Assembly (NCBI GenBank): GCA_028281925.1
Contig: JANQIX010000001.1
Coordinates: forward strand, 62,001 to 126,000
Direction of reading: 5' to 3'
Source: Alphaproteobacteria bacterium
GTDB lineage: Bacteria; Pseudomonadota; Alphaproteobacteria; DSM-16000; Inquilinaceae
Length of the DNA: 64,000 nt
The notes below the pieces were generated by a model. The model was not told where the DNA came from. It did not search any database and worked only from the letters and a program-made list of their open reading frames with translations. The position numbers and the translations under genes are program-made. This document shows positions 17,807 through 26,334 of this stretch, in pieces (positions within the stretch are counted from its first letter, which is position 1; each line of letters starts with the position of its first letter).

Positions 17807-17989
17807 AGTCATTGGCGAAGCCAGCCCGAAAGCTGAAGCGGCGAAGTCTCTCGGGCCGCCTTGACCCTTCCCCTGCAATCCGCCGGAACAGACGCCTGTC
17901 AGGGTTCTTCACGGACGACTATCGACGTAGCTGCCGGATGAGACACGGATGGCCCGTAGCCGAACGCGGCGAGCCGGGCTGGCGTCACA

Positions 17990-20203
17990 TCAGTTGAAGG
18001 GCGCTGCCCGTTCAAGCAGTTCGGTCAGGTTCGGCTCATCGGGATCGCGCGGCTTGCCAGGGTGGATGATGCTCACCTGGCAGCTCTCTGCCGCCTCTAC
18101 CAATTGCCGGTAGGTTCCGGCATCGGGATCGGCGATGTAGGCCTGCCGATTGTCGTTGTAGGCGAACATCTTTTTGTTGATCTGCACGCACTCATTGCAG
18201 GTCGTGCAGCGCGGGGTCTCGATCCAAGGCGCGTCGCCGTCTGACGCGTCCGGTGCGGTTTTCCCGGCGCCGTTCGATGCCGCTGCCGGGGCCGAGGTCT
18301 CTTCCCGCTGCGGCGCTGCCGCGGGGGCCACGGGCTCCGCGGCACGGGCCGCCTCCTCCCGCTCGCGCCGCGCTTGCGCAAGCTGGCGAAGCGCATGGGA
18401 ATTGTTGATCCCGGCCAGCTCCTGCAGCCGGCGCCAGGCGTCGTTGCAGCGCCGCGAGGCTTCGGTGATCTTTGCGTCGACCACGACGCGCATCAACCGG
18501 TGCTCGTCATCCACGCCGAGCACATAGGGATCTTGAACCATCCCGGAGTCGTCCGGCAAGGCGAGCCATTCGGGTACGGGAACCATCCCGCCCCCCCAGT
18601 CGGAGCGCGCACGCGGATGCGTGAAGCGCACGTAGCGCGTGTCGCAGATGGCGAAGTCGGCGAAGGTGAAGCGAAGGGTCTCGAACTGGCGCTGACCCTC
18701 GCGATCCTCGAACTCGATCCGGTGTTCGGGCCAGTCGACCTCGGGCTGCGGGTTGTGTGAGAGGTCGAAACGCGCGGCCCAGTCCGGCCCCGCCGCGGGG
18801 TCGTACGAGAAGCTCGGGAAGGCGCGGGATTCGGTCGCCGCCGCCGCCAGGATGTACGCAGGCACCCCCGGGACGGTCGTCGTTGCCCCGGAATAGATGC
18901 TGATCAGCGCCGGCCCTTCATAGCGGTTCCCGCGCAGCAGCGCCTCGCGCATCCGGTAGAGGTCGGCGCTGGTGGCCTGGAACACGAAGGCGTTGTTGAG
19001 CCCCATGGCCATCGCGGCCAGCCGGGCCGTTCCCGCGCCGAAGGAATTGGGCGCCGGCCCGGCTGCGGTGGTGCCGAGGATGTCGTCGGTCTGGATCACA
19101 ATGGTGATCGGCAGGCCGCTTGCCAGCGCCTCGTAGGCGCGCGCGATCTCGGCGATTTCGGTCACGCCGTCGCGCAGGCAGATCAGGGCCGACGGCAGCA
19201 GAGCCAGTTGGTCCGCCGTCAGCTCGCTTTCGTCGAAGTGCTCGAAGATCGGGTCGTGCAGCTCAGGCCGGTACTTGTTCTGGACCTCAAGCTCGGCCAC
19301 GGTCAGCGCCTTGGTGAACTCCAGCACGTCGGGCAGACGATCACGGTGTGCGTCGAGCGCTTCCGAGCAGCTGTCGAACACATAGCTGTAGGGCGCGGCT
19401 CTGTCGGGGCTCGATTGCGATGCGCGTCCCGGGCCGAAGAACGATTGGCGTTGAAGCACCTCCAGGGCGCTCTTGATCCGGCGAAGGCGGTCATCGGGAA
19501 GCCTGTCTTCGGGCCTGACCCGGTGCAAGACCTCTGACAGCGCCTGAAAATCGATCGTCCCATCGTCGTTCGACGCCATCGATGAGGCCAATGCCGTCGG
19601 CCCATGCGCTTCGTCGGACTTCATATGGTCGGATTTCAGGATGTCGTTGAGCCGCAGGATGAGGCTTTCGACGGTCTTGCGGAACCGGCGCGCCTTGGCG
19701 TCGTGCTTCACCCGCCACGCATGGGTCAGGAGCTTGACCGGGGTCGTCTCGTCGCAGCCGATCACCCGACCGTCGACGCGAAGGCTGTGCCGCGCCTTGT
19801 CGAGATTGGCATCGACCGGGCCGAAACGGTCTTCGCCGCTTTCGCGGACGAGCTCGGCGGCACAGGTCTGCCATAGCTCGCTGAGACGGCCTTCCGTTCC
19901 AAGGGCGACGCGGCGCCGGATCTTGTCCTCGAGCCCGAGCACCTGCTGCCGGATCGCTTCGCCCGATGCGTCCGGCGGTGCGGCCGCCTTCAGCACGTCA
20001 TCGACGATCCGGGTGAGCGGCCGAATGAGCGTGTCTGCAGCCTCCTGCCCTTCGATCAGGACCAGCGGATAGTCGTATCGAAGGCTTTCGAGGTGCTGGT
20101 AGCGGGCAAAGAGCGCCGACCGCAGAGGCTCGCTGGCGGGAGCTGCGGAGGGGACGTCGGTTTCTTGGGGCAGGATGTCGGATACGACCTGGGCCTGTGA
20201 CAT
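17990..20203 (-). CDS. PFOR-like protein with C-terminal [4Fe-4S] ferredoxin domain
   Basis: A 737-residue protein, last gene of the five-gene redox cluster, starting 4 bases after korB2 ends. The N-terminal 300 residues are mostly helical and unrecognised. The middle (about 330-480) resembles the late TPP-domain part of pyruvate:ferredoxin oxidoreductase: MGLNNAFVFQATSADLY, YEGPALISIYSG and TESRAFPSFSYDP have close counterparts there. A Pro/Ala-rich linker (about 610-655) leads to a ferredoxin domain with C666, C669, C672 and C708 as likely ligands of one [4Fe-4S] cluster. No complete catalytic TPP motif is visible, so it may be an electron-transfer and scaffold subunit for the adjacent KorAB. 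Function is inferred from context. Confidence 0.65.
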   Translation of the reverse strand: MSQAQVVSDILPQETDVPSAAPASEPLRSALFARYQHLESLRYDYPLVLIEGQEAADTLIRPLTRIVDDVLKAAAPPDASGEAIRQQVLGLEDKIRRRVALGTEGRLSELWQTCAAELVRESGEDRFGPVDANLDKARHSLRVDGRVIGCDETTPVKLLTHAWRVKHDAKARRFRKTVESLILRLNDILKSDHMKSDEAHGPTALASSMASNDDGTIDFQALSEVLHRVRPEDRLPDDRLRRIKSALEVLQRQSFFGPGRASQSSPDRAAPYSYVFDSCSEALDAHRDRLPDVLEFTKALTVAELEVQNKYRPELHDPIFEHFDESELTADQLALLPSALICLRDGVTEIAEIARAYEALASGLPITIVIQTDDILGTTAAGPAPNSFGAGTARLAAMAMGLNNAFVFQATSADLYRMREALLRGNRYEGPALISIYSGATTTVPGVPAYILAAAATESRAFPSFSYDPAAGPDWAARFDLSHNPQPEVDWPEHRIEFEDREGQRQFETLRFTFADFAICDTRYVRFTHPRARSDWGGGMVPVPEWLALPDDSGMVQDPYVLGVDDEHRLMRVVVDAKITEASRRCNDAWRRLQELAGINNSHALRQLAQARREREEAARAAEPVAPAAAPQREETSAPAAASNGAGKTAPDASDGDAPWIETPRCTTCNECVQINKKMFAYNDNRQAYIADPDAGTYRQLVEAAESCQVSIIHPGKPRDPDEPNLTELLERAAPFN

Positions 20204-20207
20204 GGCG

Positions 20208-21200
20208 TTACGCCCCGCTGCCGGAGGCGGCCGCCGTCGCGGGCCAGATGCCGACCTTGTCGAACTCCTCGTTCAGCACCGTCTCCACCAAGGCCGGGGT
20301 GCTCGGCCGTTCGCCGGCGCGAAGCTCGTCGTAGCAGGGTACCGAGGGGTCGTTGTAGAGGATGCCCACGGGGATCTCGTCTTCCAGCCGCGCCAGCGTC
20401 AAGGCTTCGGCCAAGTCGAGCGGATCGTGGGTCTGCTGGTTCTTGTAGACCCGTGAGAGCTCCGGCTTCAGGCGCAGTCCGTTCCCATGGGTGAGGATCC
20501 GCGTGCTCGACGGGTCGCGCACGTAGTCGTCGAAGCGGTGCTCCATGAAGTTCGGGCACCGCTGGAGGATCCGGATGAAGGAGAACCCCTTATGATGATA
20601 GGCCTTCGACACGATGTCGTAGAGCAGGTCCGGGATCCAGTCGACCGCCTGGGCGACGAACGAGACGTTGGTGATGCCGAGCGTCACCGTCAGCGGGTTG
20701 AGCGCGTTCAGCGTGGCGCCGAAGGGTGTTGTGTTGCTCTTCAATCCCTTCGGCGAGGTCGGGGACGCCTGCTTCTTGGTCAGCCCGTAGACCTCATTGT
20801 CGTGCAGAAGCAGCGTCATGTTCATGTTGTAGCGCACGGCATGGATCCAGTGCGCAGCACCAATGCTGCAGCAGTCGCCGTCGCCGGTGGTGACGAAGAC
20901 CTGCAGGTCCGGGCGCCGGATCTTGATCCCTTCGGCGACGGGCAGCGCGCGGCCGTGAATCCCGTGGAAGCCGTACGCGTTCATGTAGTGGGGCAGCCGC
21001 GAGGCGCAGCCAATCCCGGAGACACAGACGGTCTTTTCGGGCGGCAGCTGTTCGTCGCGGCATAGCCGCTGCATGGCCGCGAGGATCGCGTTGTCCCCGC
21101 AGCCCGCGCACCAGCGTGGCGCGATCTCGCTCTGGTAATCGGACATCGTGTAGTCGGTCCGCACCATCTGCAGCAGGCATTGGCTCATAGACGCGGTCAT
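20208..21200 (-). CDS. Second 2-oxoacid:ferredoxin oxidoreductase, beta subunit
   Basis: A 330-residue KorB-type subunit. C31-A-G-C34-GDNAIL and SGIGCASRLPHYM provide cluster-ligand cysteines. TTGDGDCCSIGAAHWIH is the thiamine-diphosphate motif, followed by DNEVYGLTKKQASPTSPKG. It is clearly different from the KorB at 10.6 kb, so this is a second isoenzyme rather than a recent copy. A GGGGA box supports the ATG at 21200, although the family core starts at the internal Met at 21146. It sits 44 bases downstream of its alpha subunit. The 2-oxoacid used cannot be told. Confidence 0.87.
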   Translation of the reverse strand: MTASMSQCLLQMVRTDYTMSDYQSEIAPRWCAGCGDNAILAAMQRLCRDEQLPPEKTVCVSGIGCASRLPHYMNAYGFHGIHGRALPVAEGIKIRRPDLQVFVTTGDGDCCSIGAAHWIHAVRYNMNMTLLLHDNEVYGLTKKQASPTSPKGLKSNTTPFGATLNALNPLTVTLGITNVSFVAQAVDWIPDLLYDIVSKAYHHKGFSFIRILQRCPNFMEHRFDDYVRDPSSTRILTHGNGLRLKPELSRVYKNQQTHDPLDLAEALTLARLEDEIPVGILYNDPSVPCYDELRAGERPSTPALVETVLNEEFDKVGIWPATAAASGSGA

Positions 21201-21244
21201 TGGACGTTCCCCATTTCTTGCCTGGCCTCATATCCTGCCAGGCT

Positions 21245-23176
21245 TCATGCCTTGCCCAGTTTGGCCAGCGCGGCCGCCTTGATGGCGGCCGGTTTCAGCG
21301 GTTGTCCCCGCGCCGTGCCCCAGCAATCCACATCCACCAGCCAGCGGGCGCGCAGCATCGTCGCAAGGCTCGAATAGCGGCGGTTGTCCGGGGAGATCAG
21401 CGGATCGTCGGGCGGGTCGTTCCAGTTGTTCTCGATCGTCATGACCTTGTCGAAACGGCGCATCACCGTGTCGATTCCGGAGGCCATGGGCTGCAGGTAT
21501 TTCAGATGCAGCGAGGACACGCGGTGACCTTCGGCCCTCAGGCGGGTCACCGCTTCTTCGATGGCGCCCTTCGTGCTGCCCCAGCCGATCAGCAGCAGGT
21601 CACCGTCGTCGTCTCCGAACACCGGTGCCAGCCGCAGCGTGGTCTGCAGCGCCGCGAGCTTCCGGCTGCGGTTCAAGAGACCCTCTTCGTTGATCTCCGG
21701 GTCGTAGGCGACATGGCTGCCACGGTCGTGCGCCAGCCCGGTCAGGCAGTGCATCCCGTTGGGCTGGCCCGGGATGAACCGCGTCATGATCCCGGTGCGT
21801 TCATCCCAGTCATAGGGCAAGGCGTCTTCCGGCACGGTGCTCTGGTCAACCGGCGGCGCCAGCCAGTCGGCGTTGAACTGGGGCCGCGGATAGGGCTGCT
21901 GCGCGGTGGACAGCGCGGCATCGGAGAGGATCACAACGACCATGTTGAAGGTCTCAGCGATCTTGCGCGCCGTGATGACCGAATAGAAGCAATCCTCGAT
22001 CGAGGAGGCCGCCATCACCACCTTGGGCGCATCGCCGTGACTGCCGAAAACGGCGGACATCAGGTCGCCCTGCTCCACCTTGGTGGGAAGGCCGGTGCTC
22101 GGTCCGCCCCGCTGCACATCGATGACGACCAACGGTATCTCGGACATCACCGCCAGGCCGATCGCCTCCTGTTTCAGCGCGAGGCCCGGCCCTGAGGTGA
22201 TCGTCACCGCGCATTTCCCGGCATAGGAGGCGCCGATGGCGAAGGTGCAGGCGGCGATTTCGTCTTCCGCCTGATGAACGACGCAGCCGACTTTCTCAAA
22301 AACGGCGCTGAGATAGTGCGAGGCGGAGGTCGCCGGCGTGATCGGGTACATCGCGCAGACCTCCATGCCGGACGCGACAACCCCGAGCGCCAACGCCGCG
22401 TTGCCGTTCATCACGACCTGCGGTTCGGTCACCGGCGGTGCCGGGATCTTGTAGCGCAGATCGAGGTTGGCCTCGGCCCAAGCACGGCCGGCGTCCAGCA
22501 GCTCGATATTGGCGTCGATGATCTTCTGGTCCTTCTTGGCGAAGGTGAAGCGCACCTGGTCGCGCGCCAGCGCTGCGTCGAGGCTGTAGATCGCGCAGAG
22601 CATGCCCAGCACGAACATGTTCTTGCCGCGCCGGGGGTCGGGCACGAGTTTCTGGCACTCGGCCTCCATCGGCACTTCGTAGAGCCGGTATCCGCCCACC
22701 CGTATCTCGGCACGAACCTTCTCATAGGCCCTGGCGATCTCCGGATCGGGATCGTTCGCCCAGCAGTTGTCGATGATAATGGACGCGCCCGGCTTCACTT
22801 CGCCCGTACGCAGGCGGCTCAACAGGACCTGTTCGTTGAAGGCGACCACGAGATCCGCCTCGTCGCCCACATTGGTGACGCGGTCCGAGGCCATGCGAAC
22901 GCGGTTGCCGCTGGCGCCGGCGATCGAGCGGGGCGGCGGCTGGATTTCGGCGGGAATGATCTCAACCGTCCAGATCCCGTTTCCCGATCGCGCCGCTATG
23001 GCGGCAAGCGACTGGCCGCAGCGTTGTGCGCCCTCTCCGGAATCGCTGACGATCTCGACGATATGTTCCTGGAGTACCTCTGCGGGACGCGCCCTGGGGC
23101 CCGTTTCGCGTGCCTCGGCCGTCTCGCGTCGAAGCTCGAGGGCCTCGCCAAGGGGACTTGTACTGTCGGACGTCAT
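21245..23176 (-). CDS. Second 2-oxoacid:ferredoxin oxidoreductase, fused gamma-alpha subunit
   Basis: A 643-residue large subunit. The gamma-type domain (about 40-215) begins IVEIVSDSGEGAQRCGQSLA. The alpha domain from about 255 has MYPITPATSASHYL, HQAEDEIAACTFAIG, AVTITSGPGLALKQEAIGLA and GGPSTGLPTKVEQGDL. The C-terminal LLLIGWGSTKGAIEEA segment matches the transketolase-C-like domain. Compared with KorA at 8.7 kb, the gamma domain is more divergent: DSGEG replaces DSGDG and the segment after it is IPAEIQPPPRS. It lies between NfnB (18 bases upstream) and its beta subunit, suggesting a complex that links NADPH, ferredoxin and 2-oxoacid oxidation. Confidence 0.85.
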   Translation of the reverse strand: MTSDSTSPLGEALELRRETAEARETGPRARPAEVLQEHIVEIVSDSGEGAQRCGQSLAAIAARSGNGIWTVEIIPAEIQPPPRSIAGASGNRVRMASDRVTNVGDEADLVVAFNEQVLLSRLRTGEVKPGASIIIDNCWANDPDPEIARAYEKVRAEIRVGGYRLYEVPMEAECQKLVPDPRRGKNMFVLGMLCAIYSLDAALARDQVRFTFAKKDQKIIDANIELLDAGRAWAEANLDLRYKIPAPPVTEPQVVMNGNAALALGVVASGMEVCAMYPITPATSASHYLSAVFEKVGCVVHQAEDEIAACTFAIGASYAGKCAVTITSGPGLALKQEAIGLAVMSEIPLVVIDVQRGGPSTGLPTKVEQGDLMSAVFGSHGDAPKVVMAASSIEDCFYSVITARKIAETFNMVVVILSDAALSTAQQPYPRPQFNADWLAPPVDQSTVPEDALPYDWDERTGIMTRFIPGQPNGMHCLTGLAHDRGSHVAYDPEINEEGLLNRSRKLAALQTTLRLAPVFGDDDGDLLLIGWGSTKGAIEEAVTRLRAEGHRVSSLHLKYLQPMASGIDTVMRRFDKVMTIENNWNDPPDDPLISPDNRRYSSLATMLRARWLVDVDCWGTARGQPLKPAAIKAAALAKLGKA

Positions 23177-23194
23177 TGCCGTTGCCCCGCCATT

Positions 23195-24703
23195 CTACGC
23201 CAGCCGCACATGGGTGAAGTTCCTTTCGGAGAGGTCTATTCCGAACAGCGTGTTGTCGAAGCCCGCCCTCTCCGGCCCGTAGACGACCGCGGTGTCGCGG
23301 ATGCTCAGATGGCGCCGGATGCTGGCGGCAGCCTTGCGGCCCGCCCCCATGGCGAGGATCACCGTCGCCCCTCCGGTAACGATGTCGCCGCCCGCGTAGA
23401 CGCCTGCCAGTGACGTGGCCAGGTCCTCGTCGGTTTCGATATAGCCCCACTTGTTGAGCTTGAGCTTCGAGGTCTGGCCGAGAATGGGGTTCGGGTCGGT
23501 GCCGATCGCATAGACGACGGTGTCGGCGGCGAAATCGAACTCACTGCCTTCCATGGGCACCGGCCGCCGCCGGCCGGAGCTGTCCGGTTCGCCAAGCTCC
23601 ATGCGGATGCAGCGGATCTTAGCCACGTTGTTGTCGGCGTCGCCGATCAGTTCGACCGGTGCGGTCAGCCAATGGAACTGGATGCCTTCTTCCTGCGCGT
23701 GGTGCAGTTCCTCCACCCGTGCCGGGCATTCGGTATCGGTCCGGCGATAGACGCAATGGACCTCCTCGGCCCCGAGCCTGAGGGAGACGCGCATGGCGTC
23801 CATTGCCGTGTTGCCGGCCCCGATGACCGCCACCCGTTTGCCGATCCCCAGCGGCGTGTCGTAGTCCGGAAACTCGCCCGCGTGCATCAGGTTGCACCGG
23901 GTCAGAAGCTCGTTGGCCGAGAGCACACCGTTGAGGTTCTCGCCGGGGATGTCCATGAACCGCGGCGTGCCGGCGCCGACGCCGATGAACACGGCGTCAT
24001 ACCCCATCTCGCCCAGCATCTGCTCGATGGTGAACAGCCGACCGACCAGCGTGTTGCACTTGAACTCAACCCCAAGCGCTTCGAGGTTGGCGATCTCGGC
24101 ATCGATAACGCTGTTCGGCAGACGGAACTCCGGAATGCCGTAGCGCAGCACCCCGCCCGGCGCGTGCAGAGCCTCGTAGATGGTGACGCTGCAGCCGGCC
24201 TTGGCGAGATCCGCCGCGCAGGCCATGCTCGCGGGGCCGGAGCCGACAATCCCGACGCGGTAACGGTTCGGCTCGAAATAGCTGGACTTCTTCCAGCCCT
24301 CGGCAATTGCCTTGTCGCCCAGCCAGCGCTCCAGCCGGCCGATTGCAACCGGCTCCAGCGTGCCGTTGATGGCCACCGCACAGACGCCCTCGCACTGGTC
24401 TTCCTGAGGGCAGACCCGGCCGCAGACCGCCGGCAGCATGGTCGCGTCGGTCATCAGGTCATAGGCGCCGCGATAGTCCTTCCGGATGATCCCCGCGATG
24501 AAGCCGGGGATGTCGATCCTCACCGGGCAGCCGATCACACAGGCGGGCTCGGGGCACAGGAGGCAGCGCTCGGATTCCAACAGCGCATTCGCCTCGTCGA
24601 AGCCGAGCGCCACCTCGTCGAAGTTCTGCGCACGCTCCGCCGGGTCCTGCACCGGCATGAAGGCCCGCTCTTGCGGGATATTGCGGATCGTCTTGCGGGC
24701 CAT
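23195..24703 (-). CDS. NADPH-dependent ferredoxin reductase large subunit (NfnB/SudA type, GltD-like)
   Basis: A 502-residue flavoprotein of the glutamate-synthase-small-chain family. The N-terminus has two cysteine groups for [4Fe-4S] clusters (CLLCPEPACVIGCP and CGRVCPQEDQCEGVC). An FAD-binding GSGPASMACAADLA motif follows, then a second nucleotide site VIGAGNTAMDAM for NADPH and a C-terminal GGDIVTGGATVILAMGAGR. No gltB-type large subunit is nearby. Instead it is paired with an NfnA/SudB-like gene directly upstream (1-base gap), which is the hallmark of the NADH-dependent ferredoxin:NADP oxidoreductase arrangement. It probably exchanges electrons between NADPH and ferredoxin for the adjacent KorAB. 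Confidence 0.85.
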   Translation of the reverse strand: MARKTIRNIPQERAFMPVQDPAERAQNFDEVALGFDEANALLESERCLLCPEPACVIGCPVRIDIPGFIAGIIRKDYRGAYDLMTDATMLPAVCGRVCPQEDQCEGVCAVAINGTLEPVAIGRLERWLGDKAIAEGWKKSSYFEPNRYRVGIVGSGPASMACAADLAKAGCSVTIYEALHAPGGVLRYGIPEFRLPNSVIDAEIANLEALGVEFKCNTLVGRLFTIEQMLGEMGYDAVFIGVGAGTPRFMDIPGENLNGVLSANELLTRCNLMHAGEFPDYDTPLGIGKRVAVIGAGNTAMDAMRVSLRLGAEEVHCVYRRTDTECPARVEELHHAQEEGIQFHWLTAPVELIGDADNNVAKIRCIRMELGEPDSSGRRRPVPMEGSEFDFAADTVVYAIGTDPNPILGQTSKLKLNKWGYIETDEDLATSLAGVYAGGDIVTGGATVILAMGAGRKAAASIRRHLSIRDTAVVYGPERAGFDNTLFGIDLSERNFTHVRLA

Positions 24704-24704
24704 A

Positions 24705-25676
24705 TCAGATCGCCTCCTGCCCTGCGGTGCCGGCCGGCTCCATGTCCAGGCGCCGACAGCTCTCCGACCAACGCTCCATCGCTTCCTGCTCCTGCGGCCG
24801 GTAGCGCTTCAGCCGCGTCATCAGATCATCGAAATCCACCGCATGGCCGTCGAAGTCCGGCCCGTCCACGCAGGCGAACTTCACGCGCCCCCCGACCCTG
24901 ACCCGGCAGCCGCCGCACATGCCGGTACCGTCGACCATGATCGGGTTGAGGCTGACCATCGTCTTGATCCCGTGCGGCCGTGTCGCCTCGGCGCAGGCCT
25001 GCATCATCACCGGCGGGCCGATCGCGACGACCTCGTCGATATTCCCGTGCTCGGCGATCTTCGCCTCGATGCCGTCGGTCACCAGCCCCCGGATCCCGGC
25101 GGAACCGTCGTCGGTGCAGATCACGAACTCGTCGCAGACGTCGCGGAACTTCTCCTCCCAAAACACGAGATTGGCGCTGCGGAAGCCGACCACGCCGATG
25201 ACATGGGCGCCTGCCTGCTTGAAGGCGCGCGCCTGTGGATAGATCGGCGCGACGCCGAGCCCCCCGCCGACGCAGATGACCTTGCGCGCGTCGGAGATCT
25301 CGCTCGGCATGCCCATCGGCCCGACCATGCCCAAGAGCGTCTCGCCAACGCGGCACCGTGCCTGCATCTCGCGGCTGGACTTGCCGACCGCCTGCACCAC
25401 CAGCGTTACGGTACCTCTCTCGACATCGAAGTCGGCAATGGTCAGAGGAATCCGTTCGCCGTGGTCGTCCACCATCACGATGACAAACTGCCCAGGCCGC
25501 GCGGCCCGCGCCATCATCGGGTGATGGATATCCAACAGAAACGTCGTGTCCGAGAAATCCGCCCGCCCAAGAATGGGAAACCCGGTGCCCACCAATCCAT
25601 CGGTGCTGGTTTGTGGGATCTGAGACGGCTCGGCGGACACCGTCCCACTCTGGTCCCTGGAAGTTGCCATCCGCAT
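24705..25676 (-). CDS. Ferredoxin:NADP reductase small subunit (NfnA/SudB type)
   Basis: A 323-residue protein of the dihydroorotate-dehydrogenase electron-transfer (PyrK/HydG-like) family. It has a flavin-binding barrel (RPGQFVIVMVDDHGERIPLTI), an NAD-binding half starting ICVGGGLGVAPIYPQA, and a [2Fe-2S] motif GTGMCGGCRV followed by KFACVDGPDF. These are the expected parts of NfnA/SudB. It is the first gene of the five-gene cluster, with a GGGAGG box just upstream; the start may be the ATG at 25676 or the one at 25670, the latter having better spacing. A promoter with an FNR-type box is predicted about 65-115 bases upstream. Confidence 0.85.
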   Translation of the reverse strand: MRMATSRDQSGTVSAEPSQIPQTSTDGLVGTGFPILGRADFSDTTFLLDIHHPMMARAARPGQFVIVMVDDHGERIPLTIADFDVERGTVTLVVQAVGKSSREMQARCRVGETLLGMVGPMGMPSEISDARKVICVGGGLGVAPIYPQARAFKQAGAHVIGVVGFRSANLVFWEEKFRDVCDEFVICTDDGSAGIRGLVTDGIEAKIAEHGNIDEVVAIGPPVMMQACAEATRPHGIKTMVSLNPIMVDGTGMCGGCRVRVGGRVKFACVDGPDFDGHAVDFDDLMTRLKRYRPQEQEAMERWSESCRRLDMEPAGTAGQEAI

Positions 25677-25747
25677 GTTCCTCCCGGCGGCGCGATCCGA
25701 ACGCCCGCGTATGTGCGGCTTTCTCGGCGTTGGGAAAAGTCAGCGAG

Positions 25748-25790
25748 AATGTACCAAGAGATGGGTTACGCTTTCATTGACTCGGATCAG
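25748..25790 (-). promoter_or_regulatory. Candidate FNR/CRP-family-dependent promoter for the redox cluster
   Basis: TTGAC-TCGG-ATCAG at 25777-25790 matches the FNR consensus TTGAT-N4-ATCAA at 8 of 10 positions. On the minus strand, TACATT (25753-25748) is a fair -10 box. The implied start near 25741 puts the box centre at about -42, the usual position for a class II activator, about 65 bases before the first start codon. Oxygen-responsive control would suit oxygen-labile ferredoxin enzymes. Confidence 0.45.
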
Positions 25791-25878
25791 TCTAAGCCTG
25801 CCGATCGACCGGTGGCTCGAAGTTGCCGCCGGTCGTTGGATTGCAGACTGATGCCGGCCTTAATCCACAGTAAGACGA

Positions 25879-25893
25879 TCGATTGGCAATCGA
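25879..25893. promoter_or_regulatory. Perfect 7-1-7 palindrome in the gene-free gap
   Basis: TCGATTG-G-CAATCGA lies about 200 bases upstream of the NfnA-like gene. The gap from 25677 to 26062 has no recognisable coding region, so this could be a regulator site, though a chance palindrome is possible. Confidence 0.22.
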
Positions 25894-26062
25894 AATCTCG
25901 CAAGCGCACACACACTCCGAATGGCGCTCGCGGTGCGGCGAAAGATCGCTTTGGGCCGATACCGGAGCCTCAGAAGTACTTCGGCAACTAAGCACACTCT
26001 TACCGAGAATATGCGTTCCGCCGCCGGGATCATATGTTCCCTCTACAGCGACCGCGCCGCCG

Positions 26063-26325
26063 CCCGCCGGGTCGACACCACGCGGGAGTCCCCGCCCGAA
26101 ATGGTGAAGCGCACGCAAGAGGACAGAGGCGCGTCGCTCTTGGAGATCCACCCGAACTGCATCGTCTACAACGACGACGCCTGCGGCGACCTGCATGAGA
26201 AGAAAAGCTCCCGCGAAATGATCGTCCGCATGAAGCAAGGCCGGCCCCTGACCTCCGGCCCGGACGCTTAACATGGCCTCTGCTTCCTGGCCGAAAATCG
26301 AGCTAGTTCTCGAAGGTCATGTTCT
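26063..26325 (+). pseudogene. Relic of the 3' part of korB
   Basis: The plus strand encodes, in one frame, a decayed copy of KorB residues roughly 175-240. PEMVKR, GASLLEI, NCIVYNDDA, LHEKKS and REM are shared with the intact KorB at 10623-11612, with changes between them. A TAA at 26269-26271 interrupts the frame right after the GPD that matches GPDGEHGLHF in the real gene. DNA similarity continues past the stop to about 26325. No start, CxxC or TPP part is present. It lies 10 bases from the stop codon of the first solenoid gene and matches this window's first KorB, not the second. Confidence 0.85.
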
Positions 26326-26334
26326 GCTCTAAGG

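Noticed and set aside
23195-24703. Glutamate synthase small subunit (gltD)
   Set aside because: No gltB nearby and the direct partner is an NfnA/SudB-like gene, so the NADPH:ferredoxin reductase reading fits better.
25921-26271. A 116-residue gene
   Set aside because: Its second half is decayed KorB and the first half matches nothing; no ribosome-binding site, and the KorB similarity continues after the stop codon.
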